The notes beneath the pieces were generated by a model. That model saw only the letters and a list, made by a program, of their open reading frames with translations, was not told the DNA's origin and made no database searches. From NCBI RefSeq assembly GCF_002291425.1, contig NZ_CP014136.1, positions 2,852,001 to 2,916,000 of the forward strand: a DNA stretch of 64,000 nt, given 5' to 3'. Shown piece after piece: positions 29,374-38,624 of this stretch. The position numbers were made by a program, and so were the translations under genes. The DNA is from Gibbsiella quercinecans (GTDB lineage Bacteria > Pseudomonadota > Gammaproteobacteria > Enterobacterales > Enterobacteriaceae). Position 1 is the stretch's first letter. Each line of letters starts with the position of its first letter.

Positions 29374-29395
29374 TTGGCAAGATGAGGAACGGCAA

Positions 29396-30256
29396 ATGAG
29401 CGCACAACTACAGCTATTTTTGGATTCGGTTCCGGTGGAGGTCATCACCGGCCGGTTTCCCGATGGGGCGGTGTATGCCCGTTTCCACCAGCCGGCGATA
29501 ACCACGGCCACGCAGATGCGTATTCGCGCCACGGCAATGCGCAGCATGGATGATTTTATGCTGCTAGCGCAGTTGGCGGACGCCGTGCGCCACCGGTTCC
29601 TGATTAAAGAAAGCCTGCTTGAACTGCCTTATCTGCCGTATGCCCGCCAGGATCGCCATATGGGCGATGGCGACAGCTTTGCCCTGAAGGTGTTCGGCCA
29701 ACTGTTGAATACGCTGGCTTTTGATCGTGTGACGGTGCTGGATCCGCACAGCGACGTGGCGGCCGCGGCGGTCAACCGGCTGCATGCCATTACGCAACAG
29801 CAGTGCATGCAGCACAGTGCCAGGCTGGCAGGTTTATTGGCGCAACAACGTTTGATGCTCATCGCGCCGGACGCCGGCGCGATGAAAAAAATCCACGCGG
29901 TGGCGGCGCATTTTAGCCTGGCGGAATACGGCACCATGACCAAGCATCGCGATGTGTTAACGGGTGAACTCACCGGTTTTGAACTGCTGACGGGGGATGT
30001 GCAAGGAAAAGACGTGCTCATTGTTGATGACCTGTGCGATGCCGGCGGCACGTTTATCGGCGCGGCCCAGGTATTGCGGCAGGCCGGCGCCCGCGCCGTC
30101 AGCCTGTATGTCACGCACGGCGTGTTTTCCCAGGGCACGGCGCGCCTGCTGGCGCAGGGTATTGATCATATCTATACCACCACCTCTTATGCGGCGGCGG
30201 ATATCGCCGGGGAACGCGTTGAACTGATTGATATTGAACGTATTTACGCCCACTAA
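29396..30256 (+). CDS. Ribose-phosphate pyrophosphokinase-like protein (dedicated PRPP supply)
   Basis: The 286-residue product resembles PRPP synthetase, which makes PRPP from ribose 5-phosphate and ATP. It has the catalytic-loop YLPYARQDR, a divergent DPHSDV ligand-binding stretch and the PRPP motif VLIVDDLCDAGGTF. It is about 30 residues shorter than housekeeping Prs (315) and diverges from it, so it is a second copy for a dedicated purpose. ATG at 29396 follows GAGGAA. It precedes nadV by 10 bp and is evidently coupled to it, providing the PRPP that NadV needs. Confidence 0.88.
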   Translation: MSAQLQLFLDSVPVEVITGRFPDGAVYARFHQPAITTATQMRIRATAMRSMDDFMLLAQLADAVRHRFLIKESLLELPYLPYARQDRHMGDGDSFALKVFGQLLNTLAFDRVTVLDPHSDVAAAAVNRLHAITQQQCMQHSARLAGLLAQQRLMLIAPDAGAMKKIHAVAAHFSLAEYGTMTKHRDVLTGELTGFELLTGDVQGKDVLIVDDLCDAGGTFIGAAQVLRQAGARAVSLYVTHGVFSQGTARLLAQGIDHIYTTTSYAAADIAGERVELIDIERIYAH

Positions 30257-30266
30257 GGAGTTGATG

Positions 30267-31757
30267 ATGTTAACCAATCCAATTTTGGCGATTGACGGCT
30301 ATAAGGTTTCCCACCGTGAACAGTATCCGCAGGGCACCACGCGGGTGTACTCCAACTTTACGCCACGCAGCGATCGGTTCTTTGCCTCGCCGCAGGCCGA
30401 TGGAAAACTGGTCTTCTTCGGCCTGCAGGGTTTCCTGCAATGGTTCATGGTGGACTTATTCAACCAACAGTTTTTTGCGCAGCCGGAAGAGAAAGTGGTG
30501 GGTGAGTATAAGGCGCTGATGGACAGCTATATTGGCCAGGATCGGGTCTCCGTCGAGCATATTCGCGCCTTGCACCGGCTGGGCTATCTGCCGCTGCATA
30601 TCAAAGCGCTGGATGAAGGCAGCAAGGTCAGGATGAAAGTGCCGGTGCTTACCATCACCAACACGCGGGATGAGTTCTTTTGGCTGGTTAACTATCTGGA
30701 AACGGTGATCTCTGCCGAATTGTGGAAGGCATCGACCAATGCCACCATCGCCCATCACTACCGCAAAATTTGCCAGACGTGGGCGGATCTCACCTGTGAT
30801 GATATGGCGCACCTTGATTTTCAATGCCACGATTTTTCCTTCCGCGGTATGTCGGGCCTGCATGATGTGGCGCAGTCGGGCGTGGGGCACCTGTTGAGCT
30901 TTAAAGGCACCGACAATATCCCCGCCATTTTGTACGCGCAGCAGTATTACCCCACCGCAGGCGATTACTTTGTGGCGGGGAGCATTCCCGCGACGGAACA
31001 CAGCGTGATGTGTATGGGCGAGCAGGCGACGGAGATCGAGACTTTTCGCCGGCTGATTGAAGATTTATACCCGAACGGCCTGGTGTCGATCGTATCGGAT
31101 ACCTGGGATTACTGGCGGGTTTTGACGGAGTTTACCCGGGAGCTACACGGCAAGATCATGGCGCGCGATGGCCGCGTGGTATTCCGCCCAGACAGCGGCG
31201 ATCCTTGCGATATTATATGCGGCACTGGTGATGACCGCGATCGTAGCCCGACGCGCAGCGCGCAGGAAAAAGGGTCTGTAGAAGTGTTATGGGAAATCTT
31301 TGGCGGTACGGTAAACAGCAAAGGCTACAAGGTGTTGGATCCGCACGTGGGGTTGATTTACGGCGATTCGATCACGCTGGAGCGGGCGCAGGAGATTCTT
31401 AGCCGCCTGGCGGCGAAGGGCTTTGCCAGCGCAAACGTGGTGTTTGGCGTAGGTTCCTTTACTTATCAGTATAATACCCGCGATACGTTTGGCTTCGCGA
31501 TGAAGGCGACCTACGGTGAAGTGAATGGGGTGGGGCGCGCCATCTTCAAACAGCCAAAAACCGATAGCGGTTTAAAACAATCGGCGCGTGGCTTGTTGCG
31601 GGTGATACGTGACGAGCAAGGCGAATACCAACTGCGGGATAACCAAAACTGGCAGCAGGAGCAGCAGGGCGAGCTGAAAACCCGTTTCCTCGATGGCAAA
31701 CTCTACCATCAGGATTCGCTGGCGCAGATCCGCCAGCGCCTTGGCCGCCCGTGCTGA
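30267..31757 (+). CDS. nadV: Nicotinamide phosphoribosyltransferase
   Basis: NadV joins nicotinamide and PRPP to form NMN, bypassing deamidation to nicotinate. The 496-residue product matches the NAMPT family: AIDGYKVSHREQYP near the N-terminus, FHDFSFRGMSGLHDV-like stretch (here QCHDFSFRGMSGLHDVAQSG), SIPATEHSVMCMGEQ, VSIVSDTWDYWRV, VVFRPDSGDPCDIICG and GVGSFTYQYNTRDTFGFAMK. ATG at 30267 lies 6 bases after AAGGAG; an ATG one codon earlier is also possible. This route is absent from E. coli and is often found with NrtR or on phages. It is convergent with yheS. Confidence 0.93.
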   Translation: MLTNPILAIDGYKVSHREQYPQGTTRVYSNFTPRSDRFFASPQADGKLVFFGLQGFLQWFMVDLFNQQFFAQPEEKVVGEYKALMDSYIGQDRVSVEHIRALHRLGYLPLHIKALDEGSKVRMKVPVLTITNTRDEFFWLVNYLETVISAELWKASTNATIAHHYRKICQTWADLTCDDMAHLDFQCHDFSFRGMSGLHDVAQSGVGHLLSFKGTDNIPAILYAQQYYPTAGDYFVAGSIPATEHSVMCMGEQATEIETFRRLIEDLYPNGLVSIVSDTWDYWRVLTEFTRELHGKIMARDGRVVFRPDSGDPCDIICGTGDDRDRSPTRSAQEKGSVEVLWEIFGGTVNSKGYKVLDPHVGLIYGDSITLERAQEILSRLAAKGFASANVVFGVGSFTYQYNTRDTFGFAMKATYGEVNGVGRAIFKQPKTDSGLKQSARGLLRVIRDEQGEYQLRDNQNWQQEQQGELKTRFLDGKLYHQDSLAQIRQRLGRPC

Positions 31758-31788
31758 TAACCCGCCGCCGCCTACCCAGGGCGCGGCG

Positions 31789-33708
31789 TTAATTTTCTGC
31801 CTCAAACGCCTGGGTTAACTGTTCCAACTGTTCCTGCGCGTCGAGCCAGGTCATCTCCGTTTCTTCCAGCGCGGATTTGGCCTGGCTTTGTTGTTGCAGG
31901 CAGTCGGTCAACTCGGCCTTACGGCTGTTGTCGTACAGCGCGGAATCCGCCAGTTTCTCTTCAATCGCTGCCAGATCGGCGCCCAGTTTTTCCATCTGCT
32001 GTTCCAGCCTGGCGATCTGTTTGCGCAGCGGCTGGGTTTGGCTACGGAATTCCGCTTCGCGCCGTTTCTGGTCTTTACGCGCCTGAGCGCTGTTGCCGTT
32101 ATCCTGTTTCGGGGCGGCGTCCTGCTGCGCCTGCTGTTTTTGCAGATCGCTTAGCCATTGCTGGTAGTCTTCCAGATCGCCGCTAAAAGGCTCGACCTGG
32201 CCGTCGTGCACCAAATAGAGATCGTCGGTGGTGGAGCGGATCAGGTGACGATCGTGCGAAACCACCACCAGCGCGCCTTCGAAATCGATCAACGCTTCGG
32301 TCAGCGCCTGGCGCATGTCCAGATCCAGGTGGTTGGTCGGTTCATCAAGCAGCAGCAGGTTCGGGCGCTGCCAGACGATCAGCGCCAGCACCAAGCGGGC
32401 TTTCTCGCCGCCGGAAAAACGCTGCGTCGCTTCGGTGACTTTATCGCCCTGGAAGCCGAAGCCGCCGAGATAATCGCGCAGTTGCTGCTCCAGCACGCGT
32501 GGCGCCAGGCGGCTCAGATGCTGCAGCGGCGACTCATCCGCACGCAAAAACTCCAGCTGATGCTGGGCGAAATAACCAAGCTTGATGCCTTTCGCCAGGC
32601 CAATTTCGCCGCTCAATGGCGCCAGCGTGCCGGCCAACATTTTGATCAGCGTCGATTTACCGGCGCCGTTGCGGCCCAGCAGGCCGATGCGCGAACCCGG
32701 CACCAGGTTCAGCTTGATGGACTGCAGAATGACCTTGTCGCCGTAGCCGGCGCTGACCTTATCCATCCGCAGCAGCGGGTTGGGCAGGCTTTCCGGCTCG
32801 CGGAAGCTGAAACTGAACGGGTTATCGATGAGCGCCGGGGCAATCAGCTCCATGCGCTCCAGCATCTTGATGCGGCTCTGGGCCTGCTTGGCCTTGGTCG
32901 CCTTGGCGCGGAAACGGTCAATGTAGTGTTGCAGGTGGGCCACTTTTTCCTGTTGGTGCTGATACAGCGACTGCTGCTGCGCCAGCTTGGTGGCACGCTG
33001 GCGCTCGAACGAGGAGTAGTTGCCGGTGTATTCGTTCAGCGTTTGCTGCTCGATATGCAGGATTTTATCCACGATCGGATCAAGAAAATCGCGGTCGTGC
33101 GAGATCAAAACCAGCGTGCCGGAATAGCTTTTCAGCCAGCGCTCAAGCCAGATGACCGCGTCCAGATCCAGGTGGTTGGTCGGTTCGTCGAGCAGCAGCA
33201 GATCGGAACGGCAGATCAACGCCTGTGCCAGGTTGAGGCGCATACGCCAACCGCCGGAAAACGCCCGGACCGGGCTTTGCAGCTGTTCGTTGGAAAAACC
33301 GAGGCCGTGCAGCAGGCTGGCCGCGCGCGCCTGAATGGTCCAGGCGCCAATGGCGTCCAGTTTGCCGTGCAGCGTGGCGATGGCGTTGCCATCGTTTTTC
33401 TCATTCGCCAACTGCAATTCGGCCTCGAGCTGGCGATATTCGCGATCGCCGTCGATAACATACTCAAGCGCCGGCACGTCGAGCGCGGGCGTTTCCTGGT
33501 TAACCCAGGCCAGCGCCCAGTTGCTGGGAAAGGTGTAGCTACCGCCGTCCGCGGCGATTTCACCTTTCAGCAGCGCCAGCAAGGTCGACTTGCCGCAACC
33601 GTTTTTGCCCACCAGCCCAACTTTCTGGCCCGGATTAACCGTAGCGGTGGCGTTATCCAGCAAGACGCGGGTGCCGCGTCGGATTTGTAGCGAGGAGAAA
33701 ACAATCAT
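31789..33708 (-). CDS. yheS: ABC-F family ATPase YheS
   Basis: The 639-residue product has two ABC ATPase domains without membrane segments: Walker A GLVGKNGCGKST and GLLGRNGAGKST, signatures FSGGWRMRLNLAQAL and FSGGEKARLVLALI, and LLLLDEPTNHLDL twice. A linker of the P-site tRNA interaction motif type separates them, and a coiled-coil-rich C-terminus (Gln, Lys, Glu-rich) follows. ABC-F proteins bind the ribosomal E site and relieve stalling. It is divergent from kefG, as in E. coli; yheT, next to it there, is displaced by the insertion. Confidence 0.93.
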   Translation of the reverse strand: MIVFSSLQIRRGTRVLLDNATATVNPGQKVGLVGKNGCGKSTLLALLKGEIAADGGSYTFPSNWALAWVNQETPALDVPALEYVIDGDREYRQLEAELQLANEKNDGNAIATLHGKLDAIGAWTIQARAASLLHGLGFSNEQLQSPVRAFSGGWRMRLNLAQALICRSDLLLLDEPTNHLDLDAVIWLERWLKSYSGTLVLISHDRDFLDPIVDKILHIEQQTLNEYTGNYSSFERQRATKLAQQQSLYQHQQEKVAHLQHYIDRFRAKATKAKQAQSRIKMLERMELIAPALIDNPFSFSFREPESLPNPLLRMDKVSAGYGDKVILQSIKLNLVPGSRIGLLGRNGAGKSTLIKMLAGTLAPLSGEIGLAKGIKLGYFAQHQLEFLRADESPLQHLSRLAPRVLEQQLRDYLGGFGFQGDKVTEATQRFSGGEKARLVLALIVWQRPNLLLLDEPTNHLDLDMRQALTEALIDFEGALVVVSHDRHLIRSTTDDLYLVHDGQVEPFSGDLEDYQQWLSDLQKQQAQQDAAPKQDNGNSAQARKDQKRREAEFRSQTQPLRKQIARLEQQMEKLGADLAAIEEKLADSALYDNSRKAELTDCLQQQSQAKSALEETEMTWLDAQEQLEQLTQAFEAEN

Positions 33709-33840
33709 AAAGCGCCGTAAGTTGAGAGTATGTTAAATTGAGATGGTGTAAACATTGACAGGGCAGATGCTGCCCTATTTTTAGTCTTTGCGCAGCATGG
33801 TAACGGAAAACCGCTATCATGACGACGCTTTGGAGGGGGA

Positions 33841-34398
33841 ATGATGTCGCAGCCGCCCAAGGTTTTGCTGCTGTACGCCCATCCGGAATCCCAGGACTCG
33901 GTAGCCAACCGGGTTTTGCTGCAACCGGCACAGCAGTTAGAGCATGTCACCGTGCACGATTTGTACGCGCACTACCCAGATTTTTTTATTGATATCCATT
34001 TTGAACAACAATTACTGCGCGACCATCAGGTTATTGTTTTCCAACATCCTTTGTATACCTACAGTTGCCCGGCCCTGCTGAAAGAATGGCTGGATCGCGT
34101 GTTGTCCCGCGGCTTTGCCAGCGGCGTGGGCGGCGATGCGCTGGCCGGGAAATACTGGCGCTCGGTGATCACCACCGGTGAGCCGGAAGGGGCGTACCGT
34201 AGCGGCGGCTATAATCGTTATCCCATGGAGGATGTTCTGCGCCCGTTCGAACTGACGGCGGCCATGTGCCATATGCATTGGCTGACGCCAATCATCGTTT
34301 ACTGGGCGCGCCGGCTGAAGCCGGACGTGTTGGCCAGCCACGCCAAGGCCTATGGCGACTGGCTGCGTAATCCATTACCGCAGCAAGGAATGCAATAA
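33841..34398 (+). CDS. kefG: Glutathione-regulated potassium-efflux ancillary protein KefG
   Basis: The 185-residue product is a flavodoxin-fold quinone oxidoreductase-like subunit that binds KefB and is required for its full activity. It matches E. coli Kef[67 protein letters not shown] and [19 protein letters not shown] at 33841 follows GGAGGGGGA. It shares one base with kefB. Confidence 0.94.
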   Translation: MMSQPPKVLLLYAHPESQDSVANRVLLQPAQQLEHVTVHDLYAHYPDFFIDIHFEQQLLRDHQVIVFQHPLYTYSCPALLKEWLDRVLSRGFASGVGGDALAGKYWRSVITTGEPEGAYRSGGYNRYPMEDVLRPFELTAAMCHMHWLTPIIVYWARRLKPDVLASHAKAYGDWLRNPLPQQGMQ

Positions 34399-36203
34399 TG
34401 GAAGGAAATACCTTACTGACTGCCATCCTGCTGTTTCTGTTCGCGGCCGTCGTGACGGTGCCGATAGCGCGGCGGCTGGGCATTGGGGCGGTGCTCGGCT
34501 ACCTGATCGCCGGGGTGGCCATTGGTCCGTGGGGGCTGGGGTTCATTCGCGACGTGGCGGAGATCCTACATTTCTCCGAGCTGGGCGTGGTGTTCCTGAT
34601 GTTCATTATTGGGCTGGAACTGAACCCCGCCAAGCTGTGGGCGCTGCGCCGTTCTATCTTTGGGGTGGGGGCCGGCCAGGTGTTGATTACCGCAGCGTTG
34701 CTGGCTGCGCTGCTTTGCCTTTCCCGTTTTTCCTGGCAGGCGGCGGTGATCGGCGGCATCGGCCTGGCGATGTCCTCAACCGCCATGGCGCTGCAATTGA
34801 TGCGCGAAAAGGGGATGAACCGTAATGAAGGCGGCCAGCTCGGCTTTTCCGTCCTGTTGTTCCAGGATATGGCGGTGATCCCGGCGCTGGCGCTGATCCC
34901 GATCCTGGTTGGCGGCGGCACCAGCGATGACTGGCAGAAGATCGCGCTAAAAGTGGCGGCCTTCGCCGGCATGCTGATCGGCGGCCGTTACCTGCTACGC
35001 CCGCTGTTCCGTTATATCGCCGCTTCCGGCGTGCGTGAAATCTTTACCGCGGGGGCGCTGCTGGTGGTATTGGGCGCGGCGCTGTTTATGGACGCACTGG
35101 GCCTTTCGATGGCGCTGGGCACCTTTATCGCCGGCGTGCTGCTGGCGGAAAGTGAATACCGCCACGAGCTGGAAATCGCCATCGAACCTTTCAAAGGGCT
35201 GCTGCTGGGGCTGTTTTTTATCTCGGTGGGGATGGCGCTCAACATGGGCGTGCTTTATACCCATCTGGCCGAGGTATTGATTGGCGTGGTGGTGCTGATC
35301 GCGATTAAATCCTGCGTGCTGTACGGGCTGGCGCGGGTGTTTGGGCTGCGTACCTCGGTGCGCCTGCAGTTCGCCGGCGTGCTGAGCCAGGGCGGGGAGT
35401 TTGCGTTCGTGCTGTTCTCGGCCGCGGCGACCCAGCATTTGCTGGACGCGGACCAGTTGGCATTGCTGCTGGTGGTGGTTACGCTGTCGATGATTACTAC
35501 GCCGCTGTTGATGCAGATTATCGACCGTATCCTTGCCCGCCGTTACAACGCCGCCAGTGAAGATGAAGAGATCCCCTATGTGGAAGATGACGATCCGCAG
35601 GTGATTATCGTCGGCTTCGGCCGCTTCGGCCAGGTGATCGGGCGCCTGCTGATGGCGAATAAAATGCGCGTCACCGTGCTCGAACGTGATGTCAGCGCGG
35701 TTAGCGTGCTGCGGCGCTATGGTTATAAGGTCTATTACGGCGATGCGACCGAATTGGAACTGCTGCGCGCCGCGGGTGCGGAAAAGGCCAAATCGATCGT
35801 GATAACCAGTAACGGCCCGGAAGACACGATGGAAATCGTCCACCTGTGCCAGCAGCACTTTCCCCATTTGTCCATCCTGGCGCGCGCGCGTGGCCGCGTA
35901 GAGGCGCATGAGCTGTTGCAGGCCGGCGTGGAGCTATTCAGCCGTGAAACCTTCTCCAGTGCGTTGGATCTGGGGCGCAAGGCGCTAATGACGCTGGGCA
36001 TGCATCCGCACCAGGCATACCGCGCACAGCAGCACTTTCGGCGGCTGGATATGCGCATGCTGCGTGAGCTGATGCCGCCGCATCAGGGGGACGTCGCGCA
36101 GATTTCCCGGGTCAAAGAGGCCCGAAGGGAGCTTGATGAGCTGTTCTACCGTGAAATGCAGCAGGAAAAGCGGCAATTTAATGGTTGGGATGAATATGAA
36201 TAA
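34398..36203 (+). CDS. kefB: Glutathione-regulated potassium/proton efflux antiporter KefB
   Basis: KefB extrudes K+ in exchange for protons when glutathione adducts of toxic electrophiles accumulate, acidifying the cytoplasm for protection. The 601-residue product has the E. coli length. The first about 380 residues are a 13-helix CPA2 antiporter domain ([43 protein letters not shown]). A cytoplasmic RCK/KTN domain begins near residue 402 ([16 protein letters not shown]) and binds nucleotide and glutathione. Glycine/acidic loop residues [13 protein letters not shown] precede it. Confidence 0.95.
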   Translation: MEGNTLLTAILLFLFAAVVTVPIARRLGIGAVLGYLIAGVAIGPWGLGFIRDVAEILHFSELGVVFLMFIIGLELNPAKLWALRRSIFGVGAGQVLITAALLAALLCLSRFSWQAAVIGGIGLAMSSTAMALQLMREKGMNRNEGGQLGFSVLLFQDMAVIPALALIPILVGGGTSDDWQKIALKVAAFAGMLIGGRYLLRPLFRYIAASGVREIFTAGALLVVLGAALFMDALGLSMALGTFIAGVLLAESEYRHELEIAIEPFKGLLLGLFFISVGMALNMGVLYTHLAEVLIGVVVLIAIKSCVLYGLARVFGLRTSVRLQFAGVLSQGGEFAFVLFSAAATQHLLDADQLALLLVVVTLSMITTPLLMQIIDRILARRYNAASEDEEIPYVEDDDPQVIIVGFGRFGQVIGRLLMANKMRVTVLERDVSAVSVLRRYGYKVYYGDATELELLRAAGAEKAKSIVITSNGPEDTMEIVHLCQQHFPHLSILARARGRVEAHELLQAGVELFSRETFSSALDLGRKALMTLGMHPHQAYRAQQHFRRLDMRMLRELMPPHQGDVAQISRVKEARRELDELFYREMQQEKRQFNGWDEYE

Positions 36204-36217
36204 TCAGGAGCGCAACA

Positions 36218-36421
36218 ATGTCTGCAACGCGTAAGCGGTTTATCGCCGGTGCCGTGTGCCCGGCCTGTAACGCGATGGATACCCTGGCGGTCTGGCGCGA
36301 GGATCAGGTGGAAGTTGTCGAATGCGTTAAGTGTGGCCACCATCAGCGCCAGCCTGAAGCGCAGGTGGAAAAACACGTGCGGCCGCAGGAACAGGTGATA
36401 GGGATTTTCCATCCAGAGTAG
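36218..36421 (+). CDS. yheV: Zinc-ribbon protein YheV
   Basis: This 67-residue protein has two CxxC pairs (VCPACN and ECVKCGHH) that would bind one zinc. It matches E. coli YheV (66 aa), whose function is not known. ATG at 36218 follows CAGGAGCGCAAC. It lies between kefB and slyD, as in E. coli. Confidence 0.9.
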   Translation: MSATRKRFIAGAVCPACNAMDTLAVWREDQVEVVECVKCGHHQRQPEAQVEKHVRPQEQVIGIFHPE

Positions 36422-36514
36422 CGTTATTTGCCGTGATTTCTTATGCTGAAGGGTACAGCGGTCCAGATTTCCGTTACAATCTGTCCGGTTTAGATTCCAA
36501 CGGTAGGAGATATC

Positions 36515-37084
36515 ATGAAAGTAGCAAAAGACTTGGTGGTCAGCCTGGCTTACCAAGTACGTACAGAAGACGGTGTTTTGGTTGATGAGTCTCCGGTGAG
36601 TGCACCGTTGGACTATCTGCACGGGCATGGTTCTCTGATCGCAGGTCTGGAAAAAGCGCTTGAAGGCCACGATGTTGGCGATCGCTTTGACGTGCATGTC
36701 GGCGCTAACGAAGCCTACGGCAACTACGATGAAAACCTGGTGCAGCGCGTACCGAAAGACGTTTTCATGGGCGTTGATGAACTGCAGGTTGGCATGCGCT
36801 TCCTGGCTGATACCGATCAGGGCCCGGTTCCGGTTGAAATCACCGAGCTGGACGGCGACCACGTGGTGGTTGACGGCAACCATATGCTGGCAGGCCAGAA
36901 CCTGAACTTCAACGTGGAAGTCGTGGCAATCCGCGCCGCCACTGAAGAAGAGCTGGAGCACGGCCATGTGCACGGTGAACATGATCACCACCACGAACAC
37001 GGCGACGGCTGCTGTGGCGGTCATGACCACGATCATGATCACGGTAAGGGCGGTTGCGGCAACGGCGGGTGCGGTTGCCATTAA
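36515..37084 (+). CDS. slyD: FKBP-type peptidyl-prolyl isomerase and metallochaperone SlyD
   Basis: The 189-residue cytoplasmic protein has an N-terminal FKBP domain (KDLVVSLAYQVRTEDGVLVD, HGHGSLIAGLEKALEGHDVGD) with an IF chaperone insert. The C-terminus (about residues 150-189) is rich in His, Cys, Asp and Gly and binds nickel, matching E. coli SlyD, which supplies nickel to hydrogenase maturation. Start ATG at 36515 follows GGTAGGAGATATC. A TACAAT -10 lies at 36475-36480. Confidence 0.95.
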   Translation: MKVAKDLVVSLAYQVRTEDGVLVDESPVSAPLDYLHGHGSLIAGLEKALEGHDVGDRFDVHVGANEAYGNYDENLVQRVPKDVFMGVDELQVGMRFLADTDQGPVPVEITELDGDHVVVDGNHMLAGQNLNFNVEVVAIRAATEEELEHGHVHGEHDHHHEHGDGCCGGHDHDHDHGKGGCGNGGCGCH

Positions 37085-37104
37085 TCCGGCACGCAGGTTG
37101 TTTC

Positions 37105-37130
37105 AAAAGGTCGCTTAAAGCGGCCTTTTT
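37105..37130. terminator. slyD-slyX terminator
   Basis: An 11-bp stem, AAAAGGTCGCT (37105-37115) with AGCGGCCTTTT (37119-37129), loop TAA, one G-U pair, runs into T6. It lies between converging genes and may act on both strands, but the T run favours slyD. Confidence 0.8.
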
Positions 37131-37138
37131 TATCGCGC

Positions 37139-37366
37139 TTAGTAATGCGGCGGCGGCGTCTCTTCTGATTGCGGTGCAATCATCGAAGGTTGCGTCGCGC
37201 GCAGCTTATCCGTCAGCAGGCGCAAATGATCGCGCAGCTTTAATATTTCAAGCTGCTGCTGCACCACGGTTTTGTTCAGTTCTTCGATGGTGACTTCCTG
37301 AAAGGCCTGGCGGCTCTCCAGTTCTTCAAGCCGCTGTAGCAGGCTTTGGTTGTCGGCATTGTGCAT
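37139..37366 (-). CDS. slyX: SlyX protein
   Basis: The 75-residue product is a short coiled-coil protein ([22 protein letters not shown], followed by heptad-like [18 protein letters not shown]) ending in PPPHY. It matches E. coli SlyX (72 aa), for which no function is established. It faces slyD tail to tail. Confidence 0.93.
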   Translation of the reverse strand: MHNADNQSLLQRLEELESRQAFQEVTIEELNKTVVQQQLEILKLRDHLRLLTDKLRATQPSMIAPQSEETPPPHY

Positions 37367-37755
37367 GATGCGGCCTCTGGGTCGTAAAGCGGAAAACAGG
37401 CGCTATGTTAGCAGCTGGCGCGGGCTTTGCGTTGCGCTATTTCACGTTGTCGTTTCAACGCCGTGGTCAGGCCTGGCGCAGTGGTGGCCGTTGCGCCGGG
37501 GAAAACCGCAGCGGCGCCCGCCATCGCCATGATAAATGGCCATGGGGGTGATTATTTCTGCGCGTAATAATCAAGAAATATCTGATTTATCATATAGGTA
37601 GAAAATCAGACGAAACTTCTTCATGGATGCGTGGTCACATTTTGACTCGATTGGTTACCTGTACGGCTGTTTTGTTGTCTTGTGGGCGGCTATAGTAGCC
37701 TGGTTATCTTACTAAATGACGTTTTGGGGCTTTGCTTCAAATACGGGAGAAATGG
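37367..37755 (+). promoter_or_regulatory. slyX-fkpA intergenic region with candidate sigma-E promoter
   Basis: This 389-bp gap has no plausible gene. GAAACTT at 37612-37618 and GTCACA at 37634-37639, 15 bp apart, resemble the sigma-E form GGAACTT-N15/16-TCnnA, and E. coli fkpA is a known sigma-E target. Directly upstream is a perfect 8-bp inverted repeat TCTGATTT (37581-37588) / AAATCAGA (37603-37610). The left part (37367-37560) holds only the slyX upstream region. Confidence 0.45.
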
Positions 37756-38577
37756 ATGAAATCTTTGTTTAAAGTTACGCTTCTGGCAACCACCATGGCA
37801 TTTGTGTTGAACGCAACCCAGGCAATGGCGGCCGATGCGGCGAAACCGGCGGACACTTCAGCTTCACCAAGTACCGGTAATTTCAAGAACGATGACGAAC
37901 AAGCCGCGTACGCACTGGGCGCTTCCCTGGGCCGTTACATGGACAATTCCCTGAAAGAACAGGAAAAACTGGGTATCAAGCTGGATAAGGATCAGTTGAT
38001 TGCCGGTGTTCAGGACGCGTTCGCCAATAAGAGCAAACTGAACGATGCCGATATCGAAAAAACCCTGCAAGGTTTTGAAGCGCGCGTGAAGGCTTCTGCC
38101 CAGGCGAAGATGGAGCAGGACGCGAAAGATAACGAAGCGAAGGGTGCGAAATACCGCGAAGCGTTCGCCAAGGAAAAAGGCGTGAAGAAAACCGCCTCTG
38201 GCCTGCTGTATCAGGTAGAAAAACCGGGTGCCGGCGAAGCGCCGAAAGACAGCGATACCGTGGTGGTTAACTACAAGGGTACGCTGACCGACGGTACGGA
38301 ATTTGATAACTCCTACACCCGCGGTGAACCGCTTTCCTTCCGTCTGGACGGTGTTATCCCAGGCTGGACCGAAGGCCTGAAACACATCAAGAAAGGCGGC
38401 AAGCTCAAACTGGTTATCCCACCAGCGCTGGCCTACGGTAAAACTGGCGTTCCTGGCATCCCTGCCAACTCCACGCTGGTGTTCGACGTTGAACTGCTGG
38501 ACGTGAAGGCCGCGCCGAAAGCCGATGCCAAAGCGGAAAAACCGGCAGGCGAAGCCGCTGAAAGCAGCGCACAATAA
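37756..38577 (+). CDS. fkpA: Periplasmic FKBP-type peptidyl-prolyl isomerase FkpA
   Basis: FkpA is a periplasmic chaperone and prolyl isomerase. The 273-residue product has a Sec signal (MKSLFKVTLLATT to ATQAMA, cleavage near residue 25), an N-terminal helical dimerisation and chaperone domain, and a C-terminal FKBP domain (ASGLLYQVEKPGAGE, VVVNYKGTLTDGTEFDNSY, IPGWTEGLKHIKKGGK, LAYGKTGVPGIPANSTLVF). The last 25 residues are Ala/Lys/Glu-rich and unstructured. ATG at 37756 is chosen over one 8 codons upstream since GGGAGA precedes it and a signal peptide starts there. Confidence 0.95.
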   Translation: MKSLFKVTLLATTMAFVLNATQAMAADAAKPADTSASPSTGNFKNDDEQAAYALGASLGRYMDNSLKEQEKLGIKLDKDQLIAGVQDAFANKSKLNDADIEKTLQGFEARVKASAQAKMEQDAKDNEAKGAKYREAFAKEKGVKKTASGLLYQVEKPGAGEAPKDSDTVVVNYKGTLTDGTEFDNSYTRGEPLSFRLDGVIPGWTEGLKHIKKGGKLKLVIPPALAYGKTGVPGIPANSTLVFDVELLDVKAAPKADAKAEKPAGEAAESSAQ

Positions 38578-38594
38578 GCCCGCCCCTCTGAACG

Positions 38595-38624
38595 CTGCCC
38601 CGGGTTAATGCCTGGGGCAGTTTG
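38595..38624 (+). terminator. fkpA terminator
   Basis: CTGCCCCGGG (38595-38604) pairs with CCTGGGGCAG (38611-38620) around a TTAATG loop, with one G-U pair, then TTTGCG. Confidence 0.8.
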
